Numbered from the stretch's first letter, positions 36,116 to 48,214 are shown. The stretch is 64,000 nt of DNA from Chelonoidis abingdonii (GCF_003597395.2 NC_133773.1:145214652-145278651); one strand, 5' to 3'. Numbers and translations are program-made. Notes: generated from the sequence alone by a model not told the origin.

Positions 36116-36914
36116 GCTTCTGATCATGTCTCCTCCTAGGGGCTGGTCTCAGCTATGACACTGGCAGACCAGGTGCCAGCTCCGGCCTGAGCCCCAAGCC
36201 AATTCACTTGTGTCTTAGTATAGATCAAAGGGATTGTTAAATGTATACGAGTGTATTTGGGGTTTAAACACCGTGAAAACTTGTGGGATGTTACCTGCGT
36301 TGTTTTCACTTATCAGTGTCCCATTATAGTACTGGAGCAAAGATTTACGTTATGTAGACCCTGTAACTAACTAACCCGTCAGACAAGAAAGAAGCCTTGT
36401 TGAATGCAAAGGAAGAACTTTAACAGAAAAGTGCTAATTTCAAAGCCAGTGGCCATTGTGTGTGATGACTGGAGGTCAGAGACTCAAGGTGTGTTCCTCA
36501 TTCACCGTCACCAAAGGAAAAGCCCACGTGGGTAGTGAAACTGTCTGCTTGTTTTCTATGAGAAGAAGCGATAAGAATATCCTGCCTCTCTGGACTGTTT
36601 GGACTCTGACAGGGAAGTGCACTAGATACAAAGCGGAGATCCCCAGACACAATCTGGGTACTCTGAAAAGACTTTGGGGAAACTGGCTCTTTATTACATC
36701 ACTGCTACCGTTTGGAATTACAGACTGTGGCTCACCTGTGCATATAGTTTACCTGCTTTTCTTAGCTAATAAACCTTTGATTTACTATAGAATTGGCTGT
36801 CAGTGTTGTCTTTGGTGTAAGGTGTAGTGTACCAATTGATCTGGGGTAAGTGACTGGTCTTTTGGGACTGGAATCAACCTGCTGCAGTGTGGATTTTTAA
36901 GTGACCTTTTATCA

Positions 36915-38205
36915 GGAGTGCAAGTACGGCAGTGCCCTGCAGTACACAGTACCAGCAAGAGATTTTTAGCAGGTATGAGGTACCGGAAAGCCTTGGGGCT
37001 AGGGCCCCCTCCGGAGTGGGATGGGTGGGGCTGCACTCTGCTCCTTAAGGAGCAGAACACAGCTAGGGAGGGCATTCATTCTTTACATGACTTTAACAGC
37101 ACAATTCATATGCTAACAAACTTAAAGGCTTTGTTTAAATTTGTTAGCATATGTGTTGTGCTGTTAAGTTGATCAGGAGTCCTCAAGAGGGGAGGGGTGG
37201 GGCGAATGGAAGGTGTTTTAAATAGTGGTTTTGATTCTGTTTCTCTCCATTGGTCTGAACTATTTGTCCATGAGATCCATACTGCATCACATCAAGTCCA
37301 AATCAGTAGAGGAACGCCTCTGCTTGCACTGACCAGAGGATGTTTGGATTCTGATGTCAGCCCAGTTCTGCAGCCTGACAGGAATCAGGTGGTGTCCCCA
37401 GTGTGCACAGAATTCTTCTTTGCAGCCAAACTAGTCTAACATGCATTTTGTTAACTGGAACTGGAGCAGCAAAACAAAGAAAACAGATGCCTCATTTTCC
37501 AGCTTTGTGAGAGAGAGAACTGGAAGTGAAGATTATAATGCTGGACACTGATGGCCTTAAACTGCCTGCCTCTGGAATCTGCCAAGAACGTTGCTGAAAA
37601 TAGGTTACTCGCTGGAGCTCAGACTTATCGCACATCTGCCCACCTGTATTCGAATGAAGCTCCTTCTGATCTGACAGCTCAGGCATTGTCAGTATCACCC
37701 AGAACAATTTACAAATTTGGATCCTAATCCTGTAAACCCTCAATCATTTGATCAATCCCACCGAAGACACTGGGACTATTTGCATGACTATGGACTGCTT
37801 TTGTGGGCTGGTAAGTGTTTCCAGAGTCTGTTCCTATAAAGGAAGTCGAATCCTCCATTGTAATGCAGTGTTTGGATACAATACCCTAAAGCAGGTTAGG
37901 ATACAGGTCTCCATAATATTTGTCTTTTAATAGGTCGTACGTATGAGTCTATATGCAGAAATGGCTCCTCACCCAACTCCCATGTTCCATATAAACAGAC
38001 TGAATTCTACACGTGGGGGGAAAGTGAGTAGTTACGCATGTTGATGTTTATATATACAAAGGGGGTTGTCAGAGGGGGTGGGGAGAGCTTGGGGGCCCTG
38101 GGCTGGGGCGGAGTGGGGAGGAGTCACATGGAGGGTCACGTCCCCCTCTTGTGTACCTCCCATGAGTGCAGTACCAGCAAGAAACGATTTCTGCTTGCAC
38201 CACTG
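36915..38205. mobile_element. Insertion with 10-bp target-site duplication, class unknown
   Basis: ccttttatca occurs at 36905-36914 and again at 38206-38215, perfectly. The ends resemble each other weakly (ggagtgcaag / inverted ggtgcaagca), and 'agtaccagcaaga' occurs near both. It contains a hairpin at 37091-37168. No coding sequence recognised. Confidence 0.7.
37091..37168. repeat. Inverted repeat (hairpin), arms of about 29 bp
   Basis: Left arm 37091-37120 ('ctttaacagcaca', 'catatgctaacaaa') pairs with 37140-37168 ('ttgttagcatatg', 'tgtgctgttaag') around a 19-nt loop, with few mismatches. Confidence 0.8.
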
Positions 38206-38522
38206 CCTTTTATCACAGTGTCTGGGTGGCAAGATAGACTGGAGAGTCTGAGAGGACTGTCTGTGACTCCAGGGTAAGACTGGTACAGTGATCCAGGTGT
38301 GCACATTTGTCACTGGCTTGGTGAAATCTAACTACAGAACGCACCACCAGCTTGAGGTATCTGCCTTTTTCTGACAGCCTGGCCTGAGGTCGTGAGCCTC
38401 TCCAGACAGCGGAACATGTCTCCTCTTGGGGGCTGGCCTCAGCAACTATAAAAGCCTGTTGTATCAGCCAGGGAGTTTGGAGGGGTTGTGAGGATTTTTT
38501 TCTATCTTTAAATTCTGTAGTA

Positions 38523-38785
38523 CAGTGCTCATAAGCAACCCTACAACAACAACAAACCAGTGTGCATAACCCAGCATGTAGGAGTGACCCCACAACAACA
38601 AACCAGTGTGCACAGCTCAGTGCTTGTGAGCAACCCTCCAGTAACACAGCGTGTATAGCTCAGCACTCGTGGGCAACCCTGCAAGAGCAAATCAGCCTGC
38701 AGAACCCAACATTGATGAGTGACCCCTGCGATAAAACAGCGTGCAGTGCTTACCCCTCGTGAGTCATGCTACAGCTCGGCTTGTA
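38523..38785. repeat. Degenerate minisatellite, about 45-bp unit, 6-7 copies
   Basis: Units start at cag in 38523, 38558, 38604, 38647, 38693, 38737 and 38772. Each carries 'cagtgtgca..cagca', 'gagcaaccct' and 'acaacaaa' blocks. The same unit appears inverted at 40731-40935. Confidence 0.75.
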
Positions 38786-38811
38786 TCTCAGGTTTTTAGC
38801 TCACGTAGCGC

Positions 38812-39066
38812 CAGGGCCGGCTCCAGGCACCAGCCCAGCAAGCAGGTGCTTGGGGCGGCCAACAGCGAGGGGCAGCACGTCCAGCTCTTTGACGGCAATT
38901 CAGCGTGGGTCCCTCACTCTCTCAGAGCAAAGGACCAGCCGCTGAAGACTGAAGCGGCGACAGTAGAGCTGATCGCGATCGTGACTCTTTTGGGTTTTTT
39001 TGGTTTTGTTTTTTTTTTTTGTTGTTGTTGCTGCTTGGGGCAGCAAAAACCCTGGAGCTGGCCCTG
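38812..39066. mobile_element. hAT MITE with perfect 8-bp target-site duplication
   Basis: TIRs CAGGGCCGGCTCCAGG and (inverted) CAGGGCCAGCTCCAGG. The 8-bp cgtagcgc duplication is perfect at 38804-38811 and 39067-39074. An A/T-simple tract lies at 38990-39030. 255 bp in total. Confidence 0.92.
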
Positions 39067-39074
39067 CGTAGCGC

Positions 39075-39427
39075 TTGCTGTTACAGACATGAGCACTGCC
39101 TACTTTACACCAGACAAATGCATTTTAATTTTTACTATAAAAGCAAAGTCTCCTGCTCTCATAAGCACATGATTCTCAGCCTTTGGGTATATTTTCTGCT
39201 TGGAGAGGAAGTGGGAGGGGGGCCTATTGCATGTATTAACATGATTGCAGGGTTCACATAGAGGCCAGGGAATGGAATGCAGCTGGAAGCCATTAGCAGT
39301 GGCATAGATTTGCATAGGCACTAACTGACTGATACTGGTTTTGTTTTCCGGCAGGCAGCCCCCACTGCAATGGGAACTTCCTTTCAGATGGATGAACTCT
39401 GATTTCTAACGACTTGTAAATGGTACG
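39075..39427. other. No recognised gene or repeat
   Basis: No supported feature. Confidence 0.4.
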
Positions 39428-40581
39428 TGTGATGGCTTGGATCACAGAAACCCTCTTGGGAGCTGCCATTTGATGTGCCAAGATTACTGCCCCTGCTTTC
39501 CCTGTCAACTCGGGACCCTAGCACCCTGTCTTGCTAAGCCAGACAAGCCCTTCTGCTCCAGCACAGACCCAGGGTCTGAATTACCTGCCCTAAACAGCTG
39601 CAGATTTAACTGAAAGCAGCTCACAGAAGTGTTCCTGCCTTTAACACTCAGATGCCCAACTCCCAGTGGGGTCTAAACCCAAATAAATCCATTTTACCCT
39701 GTATAAAGCTTATGCAGCGTAAACTCATAAACTGTTGGCCCTCTATAACACTGATAGAGATGCACAGCTGTTTGCTCCCCGTTATTAATACATATTCTGA
39801 GTTAATTAATAGGTAAAAAAGTGATTTTATTAAATACAGAAAGTAGGATTTAAGTGGTTCCAAGTAGTAACAGACAGAACAAAGTAAGTTACCAAGCAAA
39901 ATAAAACAAAACGTGCAAATCTATGTCTGATCAGACTGAATACAGATAATCTCACTCTCAGAGATGCTTCAGTAAGTTTTTTCCTCAGACTGGACCTCTT
40001 CCAGGCCTGGGCACAATTCTTCCCCCTGGTACAGCCCTTGTTCCAGCTCAGGCGGTAGCTGGGGGATTCTTCATGATGGCTCCTCTCCTTTGTTCTGTTC
40101 CACCCACTTATAGATCTTTTGCCCAAGGCAGGAATCCTTTGTCCCTCTCTGGGTTCCCACCCCTCCTCCTCAATGGGAAAAGCACCAGGTTAAAGATGGA
40201 TTCCAGTTCAGGAGACATGATCACACATCACTGCAAGATTTCATTGCCCACTTGCCAGCACACACACATACAGGAAGACTTACAGGTAAAACACACCCAT
40301 CTGCAGACAATTGTCCTGGTTAATGGGAGCCATCAAGATTCCAAACCACCATTAATAGCCCACACTTTGCACAATTCCAATAGGTCGTCAGGGTTCTATT
40401 TCATATTTTTAGTCCCAGAAACAAGAGTGGTAGCTTTATACAAATAGGATGACCACACTCAGTAGATTATAAGCTTTGTAATGATACCTTACAAGAGATC
40501 TTTTAGATGAAGCGTATTCCAGTTACATTATATTCACTCATTAGCATATTTTTATAAAACCATATAGGCTGCAGCATCACA
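39428..40581 (-). mobile_element. LTR-like unit, 1154 bp
   Basis: Bounded by TGTGATGG and CATCACA (TG...CA). Inverted poly(A) signal TTTATT at 39826-39831. I recognise the whole unit as a frequent long repeat of turtle genomes. Flanks gtacg / gtgtg match at only 3 of 5 bases, so no clear duplication. No coding sequence. Confidence 0.55.
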
Positions 40582-40730
40582 GTGTGTTCCATAATGTCTC
40601 CAGTCATTTTGTTCCCCTTGCTGTTTCTCATAATACCTTGAAAGCTTGACCCCAAAATCGGTTTCATTATCGTCATTATCTTGCACTGTCCTGCCTGCAG
40701 TGGTTTCCTGGAGCAGGTTGCTCAAATCTC

Positions 40731-40935
40731 TTGTACTGTGCACCACACATGAGAACGGAGCGGTGCAAACTCTTGTTACTGTGGGGTCTTGTGACGTGAG
40801 CCCTGAACCGTGGTTCGTTATTGCAGGTTTGCTCAGCGACAGTGGGCCGCACACAGCGGTTTGTTGTTGTAGACTAGCTTACGTGTGCAGGACTGTATGC
40901 ACAGATCTATTGTTGTCGGGTTGCGTCATGGGGTG
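40731..40935. repeat. Degenerate minisatellite, 42-46-bp unit, inverted relative to 38523-38785
   Basis: Units start at 40731, 40773, 40818, 40864 and 40910 with ttgtt(g/a). Inverted, they give the 'acaacaaac', 'cagtgtgca' and 'gagcaa' blocks of the array at 38523. Confidence 0.65.
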
Positions 40936-41279
40936 ACTTGGCCCCTTTCAGGGGCCCTCATCCATCTACAGGGAGGGATGGGGGAATTAGACTGAGCCAG
41001 GGCTGATTAGGGAATCCCAGTTTGGAACTGATGGTTGTTGAACACCTGGAGCGCTTGATCCACCTGGTCTGTACCATCTGGGAGGGGTGGTCAGGTGGAA
41101 GAGGGGATTTAGGAAACGGATGGAAGTGGATGGCAGTCAAGGTAAGAAGACCCAGGAGTGAGGAAGTGTTGGGTCCTTACCTGGGAGATGAGCTCAGAGC
41201 AGACCCTGCCATGCTGTCCTGCCCGGGCTCAAGGGCATGAGAACAACCTTGGGGCAGACTGTTAGGAAGCAGAGCACAA
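40936..41279. other. No recognised gene or repeat
   Basis: No supported feature. Confidence 0.4.
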
Positions 41280-41963
41280 ACCAAGTGGTTGTCAGTTCAG
41301 TATTTAGATTTCCAACCAGTTATCCAGTGTAAACTCCTCAGGCACCATAACAGCCTAGTGGTGGACTCACAGACCATCCCCCTGGCTGCGTCGATCGCTC
41401 TTGGCCCCTTCGTGAGCCTGCCTTTGTGACAGCTGGTCCCTTACAGCACGAATCACACCATATTCAGGTCGCTCCCAGTCCCGATGGACCGGTCAGTTGC
41501 ACCTTAGATCTCACACCAAAGAAGCTTGTGGCCAATCCTATGATAAATTATCTACAGACTTATTAAAAGGGAAACAAGAGAGTCGTTTACAAGGTTAAAG
41601 CAGGTCAACATAGATACACTAATGAGTTCAATCTTAAATTAGAAAGATAATGCAAAGCTTCTATGATAAGCAAGCTTTGTATGTCCTTTAGGCCTAACTC
41701 AGGCTACACATGGGGGTTCTCTTGCTTATGCCTAGAAACCTTGCCGCTCCGGAGTCCAGGCATCACAGTGATCTAGTTCGTTCTTGTTAAGGGTTTTTAT
41801 TCCCTTCCTCCCATGTGCTCTGGGCTGTGAACTCAGGGGACGGGAGGAATCCACTTGCATGACTCGTCTTCACGGAGGGAGGGCAGACCAGCCAATGTCT
41901 TTTGTCCTCTTTAATGTCCCACAGTGGTCTGTCAGGTGTCAATGCACCTTCCCAGCTGGGCAG
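41280..41963 (-). mobile_element. LTR-like fragment
   Basis: 'cagacttattaaaagggaaa', 'aaggttaaagcaggtcaaca' and 'tgataagcaagctttgta' recall another long turtle LTR in inverted orientation. It is cut at 41964 by the next LTR-like unit. Confidence 0.4.
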
Positions 41964-42725
41964 TGTAGTAAGTGAAGGCCCTGATAAAGGCCCAGTATGA
42001 GGCCTGAGGCCTGAACTAAAGTAATAGTCAAGACTTTGCTAACATAAAGCAAAGTGAAGCTGTGAGCCAGAGGCAGGGCCTGCTCACAGAAGCTGGCAAG
42101 GAAAGGGCTGATGCTGCAAGAAGATACGTACCTAAAAGGTACTGAACACTAGAGATCAGAACATTCACATACTTGCACATCCATACAGATAACAAGGAAC
42201 AGACTGACCCATCCCAATGACAGGGGCAAAAAGGGTAATATGACGGATAGAGTTTGTTTTGTTCTAACCAACATTACAAGTGAGAGGCGGCACCTACACG
42301 TAAAGGGGTTGTAATCTTGGTTACGTAGAGGGTTGCACCTCAATACGTCAGGAGTGATGTGTAACTTGTTCGTACCTGTGTATAAGAATGTAATCCCTGG
42401 GTGATGTCTGTCGGCCGAGGGGACAGTGGAAGTCCCGCACTGACGAGCCGAGCCATTGACCGTGGGTACATATTTGTAGTATGCTCGGTAAGAACTCCAG
42501 TAATCTGCGGAGAACTACTACTGTATCCAATACGGCAATAAACCTGGCCGACGTGCCTTCGTACCTTACTAGACTCTGTGGTCACTGGGGGTTCTCTTCG
42601 GGTCTGCTGTGTCAGCTATCTGCGCAGAGCTGGGGCAGCACTCAGAGGGAACACACGCACGCAGCCGAGTGATACCAACAAGGAGAGAGCAGAGCACCAC
42701 ACCGGGAGCATCTGACAACACACTT
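41964..42725 (+). mobile_element. Solo LTR-like unit, copy 2
   Basis: Colinear with 29469-30265. Starts TGTAGTAAGTG; TATAAG at 42381-42386, AATAAA at 42537-42542, GT-rich 'agactctgtggtcactgggg' downstream; ends near 'gacaacaca'. No retroviral genes follow. Confidence 0.55.
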
Positions 42726-45622
42726 CTTGACAACAGGCAGGACGTAACACCTGCTGTTGGAGACCAGCACTTCACACAAGTTACTGTCTCTCTCCAGTCT
42801 GATGATTTACGCGGTCACAGAGGCTCACAATACAACTGCTCAAATAGCACCTTACAATACGGGATGCAGATGTTGTCAGATTAGTGCAGGCAGCAACTAA
42901 CAAGTATTCAGTAAAGTCTAAGCACAAAACACATTCTTATTACCCTCATACCAGTTTTAACAATATTAATGTACAGCTGAGCCAGACTGATTGCGGCCGT
43001 GTATTTGTCAGTGTTCTGCTGAGACATGGGGACCTTGGCGTGACCTGGTCTGCTCGCATCACAGACCCCATCCAGAAGTTCTGAGAAAGGAGACATAGCT
43101 GCAGGGGATAGGACCAGTGCCTGGAATGGGCCATAACTGAGGGGAAGCTGTCTCTGAGAGTTAGGGACCAGAGGAAAGGACAGCAACCAGATTCAAGGGG
43201 AGCGGTTGGTGCCCCAGGAATGAGAGGTCCTGAAGAACATGGCAGAGGAGGAGGACCCTAAACACAGCGGTGGAGAAACAGGTCTGGTGGTAGCCAAATT
43301 CTGGACTCCATTTGGTGGCCATGACTGGGACTGGAGGGAAGATCTAACGAGGCAGAAAACTGGTTGGAATTTCCTACCTTGGCTTGAACATTGGTGCAGG
43401 ACATGGCAATAGACTGGACGGAGGCCACTTTCGCTCGGGAAGGGGCTGGATGTTAGGGGAATCTAGCAGGAAGGCCAAGTCCCAGTGGCTGTATAAAGAA
43501 GGTTAAACTGGACTATACTGTTGAGCTGCTAGGTCCTGACATGTGTAACACACCTTGTAAGCTCACAACAGCCACTCCTGGCAGTACCTTACATGATCAT
43601 ACAGTGAACACGTCTCTGGTGTATCTCTGGGAAGGAAGCACAGGAGCCAGTCCTGATCAGCAACCTACCGTGTACCAGCTGTACGTCACAGGCAGGCGTC
43701 AGACTAGAGAGCCACAAGAGGGTGCTCTGGGACGGGGCAATATAGCCCAGGCAGGGTATGTGCGCTGGGCCGCATGCACAGCTGTGTTCCTGTAGGGCCC
43801 TGACTCGCCATTTCTTTTGGAAGAAAAAGCATTTTTTTCCTGTTAGGGTGGGGAGTGGGAACGGAGATGCCGCTCCTGCAGATCCCGCAGCTGGGCGAAA
43901 GAAAACTGGGTTGAGCCTCCTGATCCTGACCAGTGTCTCTTTCCCTGTCTCCTTTATCCCTCCTAATGCTTGTTTTCCACATCAGGTCCTGCCATTGCAG
44001 CAAGAACACCCATGAGTCAGTCGCACGGTGACCGAGGGGACGCTGACAGCACATACAGCAACTTTGCACTACTGTAAATACCACATCTCTGGTTACCCCT
44101 CTGGGAAACCCAGCGACACCAGCGTGGAGCTGTACCCCGTCTGGCAAGCAGCTGAAGGAAGCAGGCGGCCGTCTCTAAGTCTGAGGTACCCAAGGAGGCC
44201 TGCAGACAAATTAGCTGTGACTGGCTCTCCAGATACCTCTTCCCAGGGTGGCCTGTGGTCATGTTGGCTGGAGGGAGGAGAAACGTCATTTGAAGAAGAG
44301 TCAAATGAGAAAAGGGCATCCGCGTGTGCAGGAGGATGTCGCTGCTGGCTGATAAGAGGCATCGGCAGGAAGCAGACTAGCACGTGACGTGGCCAGTTGC
44401 CTGCTCAGAACTGGGCTGAGAACCTCCACCCTCCCCAGCTCATACTTCGTGTGATACAGAAACGACTGGCCATCATCGATCCTCTCGACTGACTTCAAGC
44501 TGCTGCTGCTGGCCTGGGGTGGTGGAGAGCTCTGCAGCCCATCACTAATCCCTGGCACCAGCCAGGGCCATCTTGCTTCTTTATCGCAGCAGGTGAATGC
44601 TGACGTCCCTGGAAACAAGGGGCTGGTAGATCTGACTTTCATACTCCCCTGCCCTTTCTGGTTCGTTGGTGTAGAGGTGGCCGTGAGTGCTGGGCTGCAG
44701 GGCTCCCGCTCTTTGCCTGCATTGGATCCACACCCACACCTGCTTTCTATCCCTCACCTACGTGTCTTCTGCTATTTCCCATCCTCTCCCTCCTGCTCCT
44801 GACATCCTGTTCCTCTCCTTCTCCCACGCTCAGCTTCCCACAAGCCCTGACCTCCTGCACTGAATGCTGCTTTCCTGGCCTTCGAAACCCTCCTGTCCTG
44901 TGTCCGGTCTAATGTAGACAGGCTTTTGGGGGCTGGGGGACGTGCCTTTACATTTCTTACACGCCATGTGGGGAAAGATTTCTGTGACCATCATGCTAAG
45001 AATTGATGGAATAACGATGACCATAGAATCCCTCCTCTGAAATGTGCTGGGTTTGGTGTTAAAATATTTCACTGCCCAAAGCCCTCACCTGGGACTCCGG
45101 CCTTCTCCCAGGCGGCTTTACAGCCCTTTGGCACAGGAACGAGGTGATCTTTCTCCTGGCCGACTGTTACTGACTCGTATTTGTCTCTCAGTGCTCCAGG
45201 GCCTGTCAGCTCATGTGACTGTCCAGAACCCCCGCAGGCGCTGGAAGTAATTATGATCACGGATGAAACCTATCCACTTTCCAGAGACCCATCAGCTCGG
45301 CTGGTGAGCACTAGGGTAGCTCTGGTAATTCAATCAGCGTCTGTAATTCGCTAATGGGCAGGATCAGTTCTGGGCCGCAGCCGAAAAGGGCTTTGTTTCC
45401 ATCACCCCAGGCCTTTGCCAGCTGGCAAGCGACTGCCAGTTTAGAATGACAGAACTTCACCCCTTGGCGTATTCCTGTGGCAGAACAGAGCGCGCCTTGC
45501 TGGAGCCTGTCTGGACCATATTCCCCAGGGCCGGGCCAGCATCCTTCCGAACAATCCAGGCTCCAGGCCTGTGTCCAGCCTTAGGTGTCCCAAATGATGG
45601 GGGACTACTCCACTGTCTAGGA
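42726..45622. other. No recognised gene
   Basis: Anonymous sequence. 42880-43000 may be a further LTR piece ('cacattcttattaccctcat'). No exon with supported borders and no known domain. Confidence 0.35.
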
Positions 45623-45992
45623 CAGAGGACTCCAAACTGTGGGGCAGGCCCCCCTAGGGGGACATGGAGAAACATTTGGGGGATATGGTGTGGTCCAAGC
45701 CCACTGCCACGGGGTGGGGAGGGGAGGGAGCGCCACCCAGCCTGCTCGGCTCCGAGCTCTGCTCTGGCCCCATCCGTGGCTCCCAGCTCTGTGCCTGTCC
45801 CCATAGCCTCAGCCTGGCTGCACCTCTGCATCCGGTCCTGGTCCTGGTCCAAGTCCCGCCCCCTGCCTCAGCCTCTGGCCGCAGCTCCGTTCCCAGTCTC
45901 TGTCCCCTTACCCCTGTCTGTGTCTTGGGGGCAGGGAGAGTACTGAGACGGGTAAGGGGAGGCTGCGACCCTGAAAAGTTTGGGAACCACTG
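45623..45992. mobile_element. hAT MITE, 370 bp
   Basis: Ends CAGAGGACTCCAAACT and (inverted) CAGTGGTTCCCAAACT form hAT TIRs. Flanks gtctagga and tctaccac both hold TCTA, the usual hAT target core, but the 8-bp duplication is imperfect. C-rich middle. Confidence 0.75.
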
Positions 45993-46532
45993 TCTACCAC
46001 ATTTCACTGTCCGAAATCAAAGATGCTGTAGGCACACCTCAGCCGATCACTTTTCTCTGAGGTGTCTGGAGCACACGAGTTCTTGAGAGCAGTGGCCTTA
46101 ATGGGGAGGGCTTGGATTGAGGCATGTTTCCATGGGGACTGTTGTGATCACTGGACCGACAAACTGACCCTAATAGTGAGCTCAGTTGTAAAAAGTCTAT
46201 GAAAGTTCACGAGATGTCACCATAACCTATAACGACAAGTGTTGATGGACAGTAGGGCCAGTCGTTTTCAGTAACGTATGTTATAAACAGGTGCAAGAGA
46301 ACTGGCCAAAGGGACTGGATTAGCCCAGACCAAAACGAGACCACATTGCGATCACTCAAGGACAGTGGTGTTGAAACCATGCTGGGTAAAAAGAGAAGGT
46401 ATGGAACTGGAATTTAATAGACCAGCACTGATGTGTCGGATATTAGGCTTAATTGGTAGAGAAAATAATGAGAGGCCGGGCCAGGCTAGTCCACCCACCA
46501 TTTCCTTTGTGAGTCCTTCAAGAAAGACTTTG
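45993..46532. other. Unclassified, repeat-like
   Basis: A stretch with 'aactggccaaagggactgga' looks repetitive, but I cannot place it in a class. Confidence 0.3.
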
Positions 46533-46940
46533 GGGAGAGAGGCTGAGGGAACTGGGATTGTTTAGTCTGCAGAAGAGAAGAGTGAGGAAGGATTTGATAG
46601 CAGCCTTCAACTACCTGAAGGGGGGTTCCAAAGAGGATGGAGCTCGGCTGTTCTCAGTGGTGGCAGATGACAGAACAAGGAGCAATGGTCTCAAGTTGCA
46701 GTGGGGGACGTGTAGGTTGGATGTTAGGAAACACTATTTCACTAGGAAGGTGATGAAGCACTGGAATGGATTCCCTAGGGAGGTGGTGGAATCTCCTTCC
46801 TTAGAGGTTTTTAAGGCCCAGCTTAACAAATCCCTGGCTGGGATGATTTAGTTGGAGATTGGCCCTGTTTTGAGCAGGGGGTTGGACTAGATACCTCCTC
46901 AGGTCTCTTCCAACCCTGATGTTCTATGATTCTGTGATTA
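46533..46940 (+). mobile_element. CR1 LINE, 3' end
   Basis: The frame 46558-46851 gives the end of CR1 ORF2: [20 protein letters not shown], then [32 protein letters not shown] and [12 protein letters not shown] with a stop. The 3' UTR follows and ends with the octamer-like ATGTTCTATGATTCTGTGAT (46919-46938). Open to its end, one of the better preserved copies. Confidence 0.9.
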
Positions 46941-47908
46941 GGGGAGAACAGATGGAGGCTACTGGAGTGAGCGTCACCATCATGGCTACCACCCCCACTG
47001 TCTCCTGGGACCCTGGGACCTTGTCTTCCTGATTCAGAGGGATGTCCTGGCCAACCCAGGCCAGAGAGAGGAACCCAGCTGACATCACAACCTCGACCGG
47101 CTCCAGCTGAATCCCAGACACCACCTGGGATGAAACGGGATCAGCCTTTCAAAACAACAGCTCCAGCCCATCTCAAACCAACATCTACTCTTGTCCCCAA
47201 AAGGACAGTTATTACCATCTTTGGGACCATCTAAGAGTCTCTCTGACAAGAGGCTTTTTCCTTCTGAAAACTCTCCCCAGCTAAAGGCAGAAGGAGCAAG
47301 GGATGGTGTTAAAAATCAAAGCCTGACTCAGTACTTTCCATTTCAAATGCTTTCTCTGGTTTTCCTTCTTTTCTCTATAATAAAAGGGCAGAAGGATTTT
47401 TAGCAGCGTGTTTGCCCTGGTATGAAGCAGGCTGAGGGCTGTGTACCAAACCTCAGCCCTTATTTACCACTGGTTAATGTTGGACGGTGACCGGGTTATA
47501 TTAACAGCTTTGGCCCATTTAATCTATTTCAGTTAATACAACAGGGCCCTCCACTGAGACAGCCTTGATGTAGCCATCCTTGACCGAGGTGCCCTTACCC
47601 AAGGAGGTCTTAAAGAAGACCGTTCACTGACAGGTCAGTGAAGAAAATGTACAATGAAGCCAACTTTAAATATTCCCCATATGAAAAATGCTGGCCCAAT
47701 TTCCTTCCAAAACGCACGTTCCTCCTGCTGGAATAAACATAAAAAGCAGCACAACCAAGTTTGTGCCAAATTTCCTTCCCAGAAATCGCCTGTGGGCCAA
47801 AACCAAGCCCAGGGAAGTGACACCCCAAACGAATTCTGTTTGAGAACATTGCGAGCAAGTGGAAACATGGCTCAGAATGGAACTTGCAGCCCCTGCTTAG
47901 CCGTAGCG
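46941..47908. other. Unclassified, probably LTR-like sequence
   Basis: AATAAA at 47379-47384 follows 'ctggttttccttcttttctc', and the whole stretch to about 47560 recalls a repeated turtle sequence. Borders not visible. Confidence 0.3.
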
Positions 47909-48214
47909 CAGTGGTCCCCAAACTTTTCACTGTCGTACCCCCCCTTACCCCTGTCTGTGCCCTTCCCTTCTTGGTAGGGGGCCTGAGGCTGAGGCCGTAC
48001 CTGGGCTGGGGCTGGCAGGGGGCCAGGGGCCGGGGCCAGGGCCAGGAGTGGAGCCACAGCAGGGGGCGGGGCCAGAGCAGTGCTGGGGGCAGATGGGGAC
48101 TGGGTGATGGTCCCTCTCCACACCCCATGGGGGGCTGGCTGGGCCCCACTGCACCCCCCTGAACATTCCTCTGCACCCCCCTAGAGGGGGCTCACCCTGC
48201 AGTTTGGACCATAG
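47909..48214. mobile_element. hAT MITE, 306 bp
   Basis: CAGTGGTCCCCAAACT at the left and (inverted) CTATGGTCCAAACT at the right form hAT TIRs. Flanks ccgtagcg / cattagca agree at 5 of 8 positions around TAG. Confidence 0.7.

Larger units (their letters stand above)
36150..38410 (+). mobile_element. LTR-like unit interrupted by a 1.3-kb insertion
   Basis: Left part 36150-36914 with AATAAA at 36768-36773 after 'ccttctt'-like tracts, right part 38216-38410 ('gtctgggtggcaagatagac', then 'caccaccagcttgaggtatc'). The two parts are contiguous in the family as I know it, and a 10-bp duplication marks the insertion. Outer ends are approximate. Confidence 0.55.

Noticed and set aside
38523..38785. CRISPR-like array
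   Set aside because: Units are degenerate and contiguous, without constant repeats and unique spacers; this is eukaryotic minisatellite DNA.
29469..42725. The two LTR-like copies as ends of one provirus
   Set aside because: They are 12 kb apart in one orientation, but the interval holds unrelated repeats (units B/C, CR1, other LTRs) and no gag, pol or env reading. Two solo units are simpler.
46365..46565. Start of a separate gene before the CR1 frame
   Set aside because: The frame ends at the CR1 border and shows no domain.
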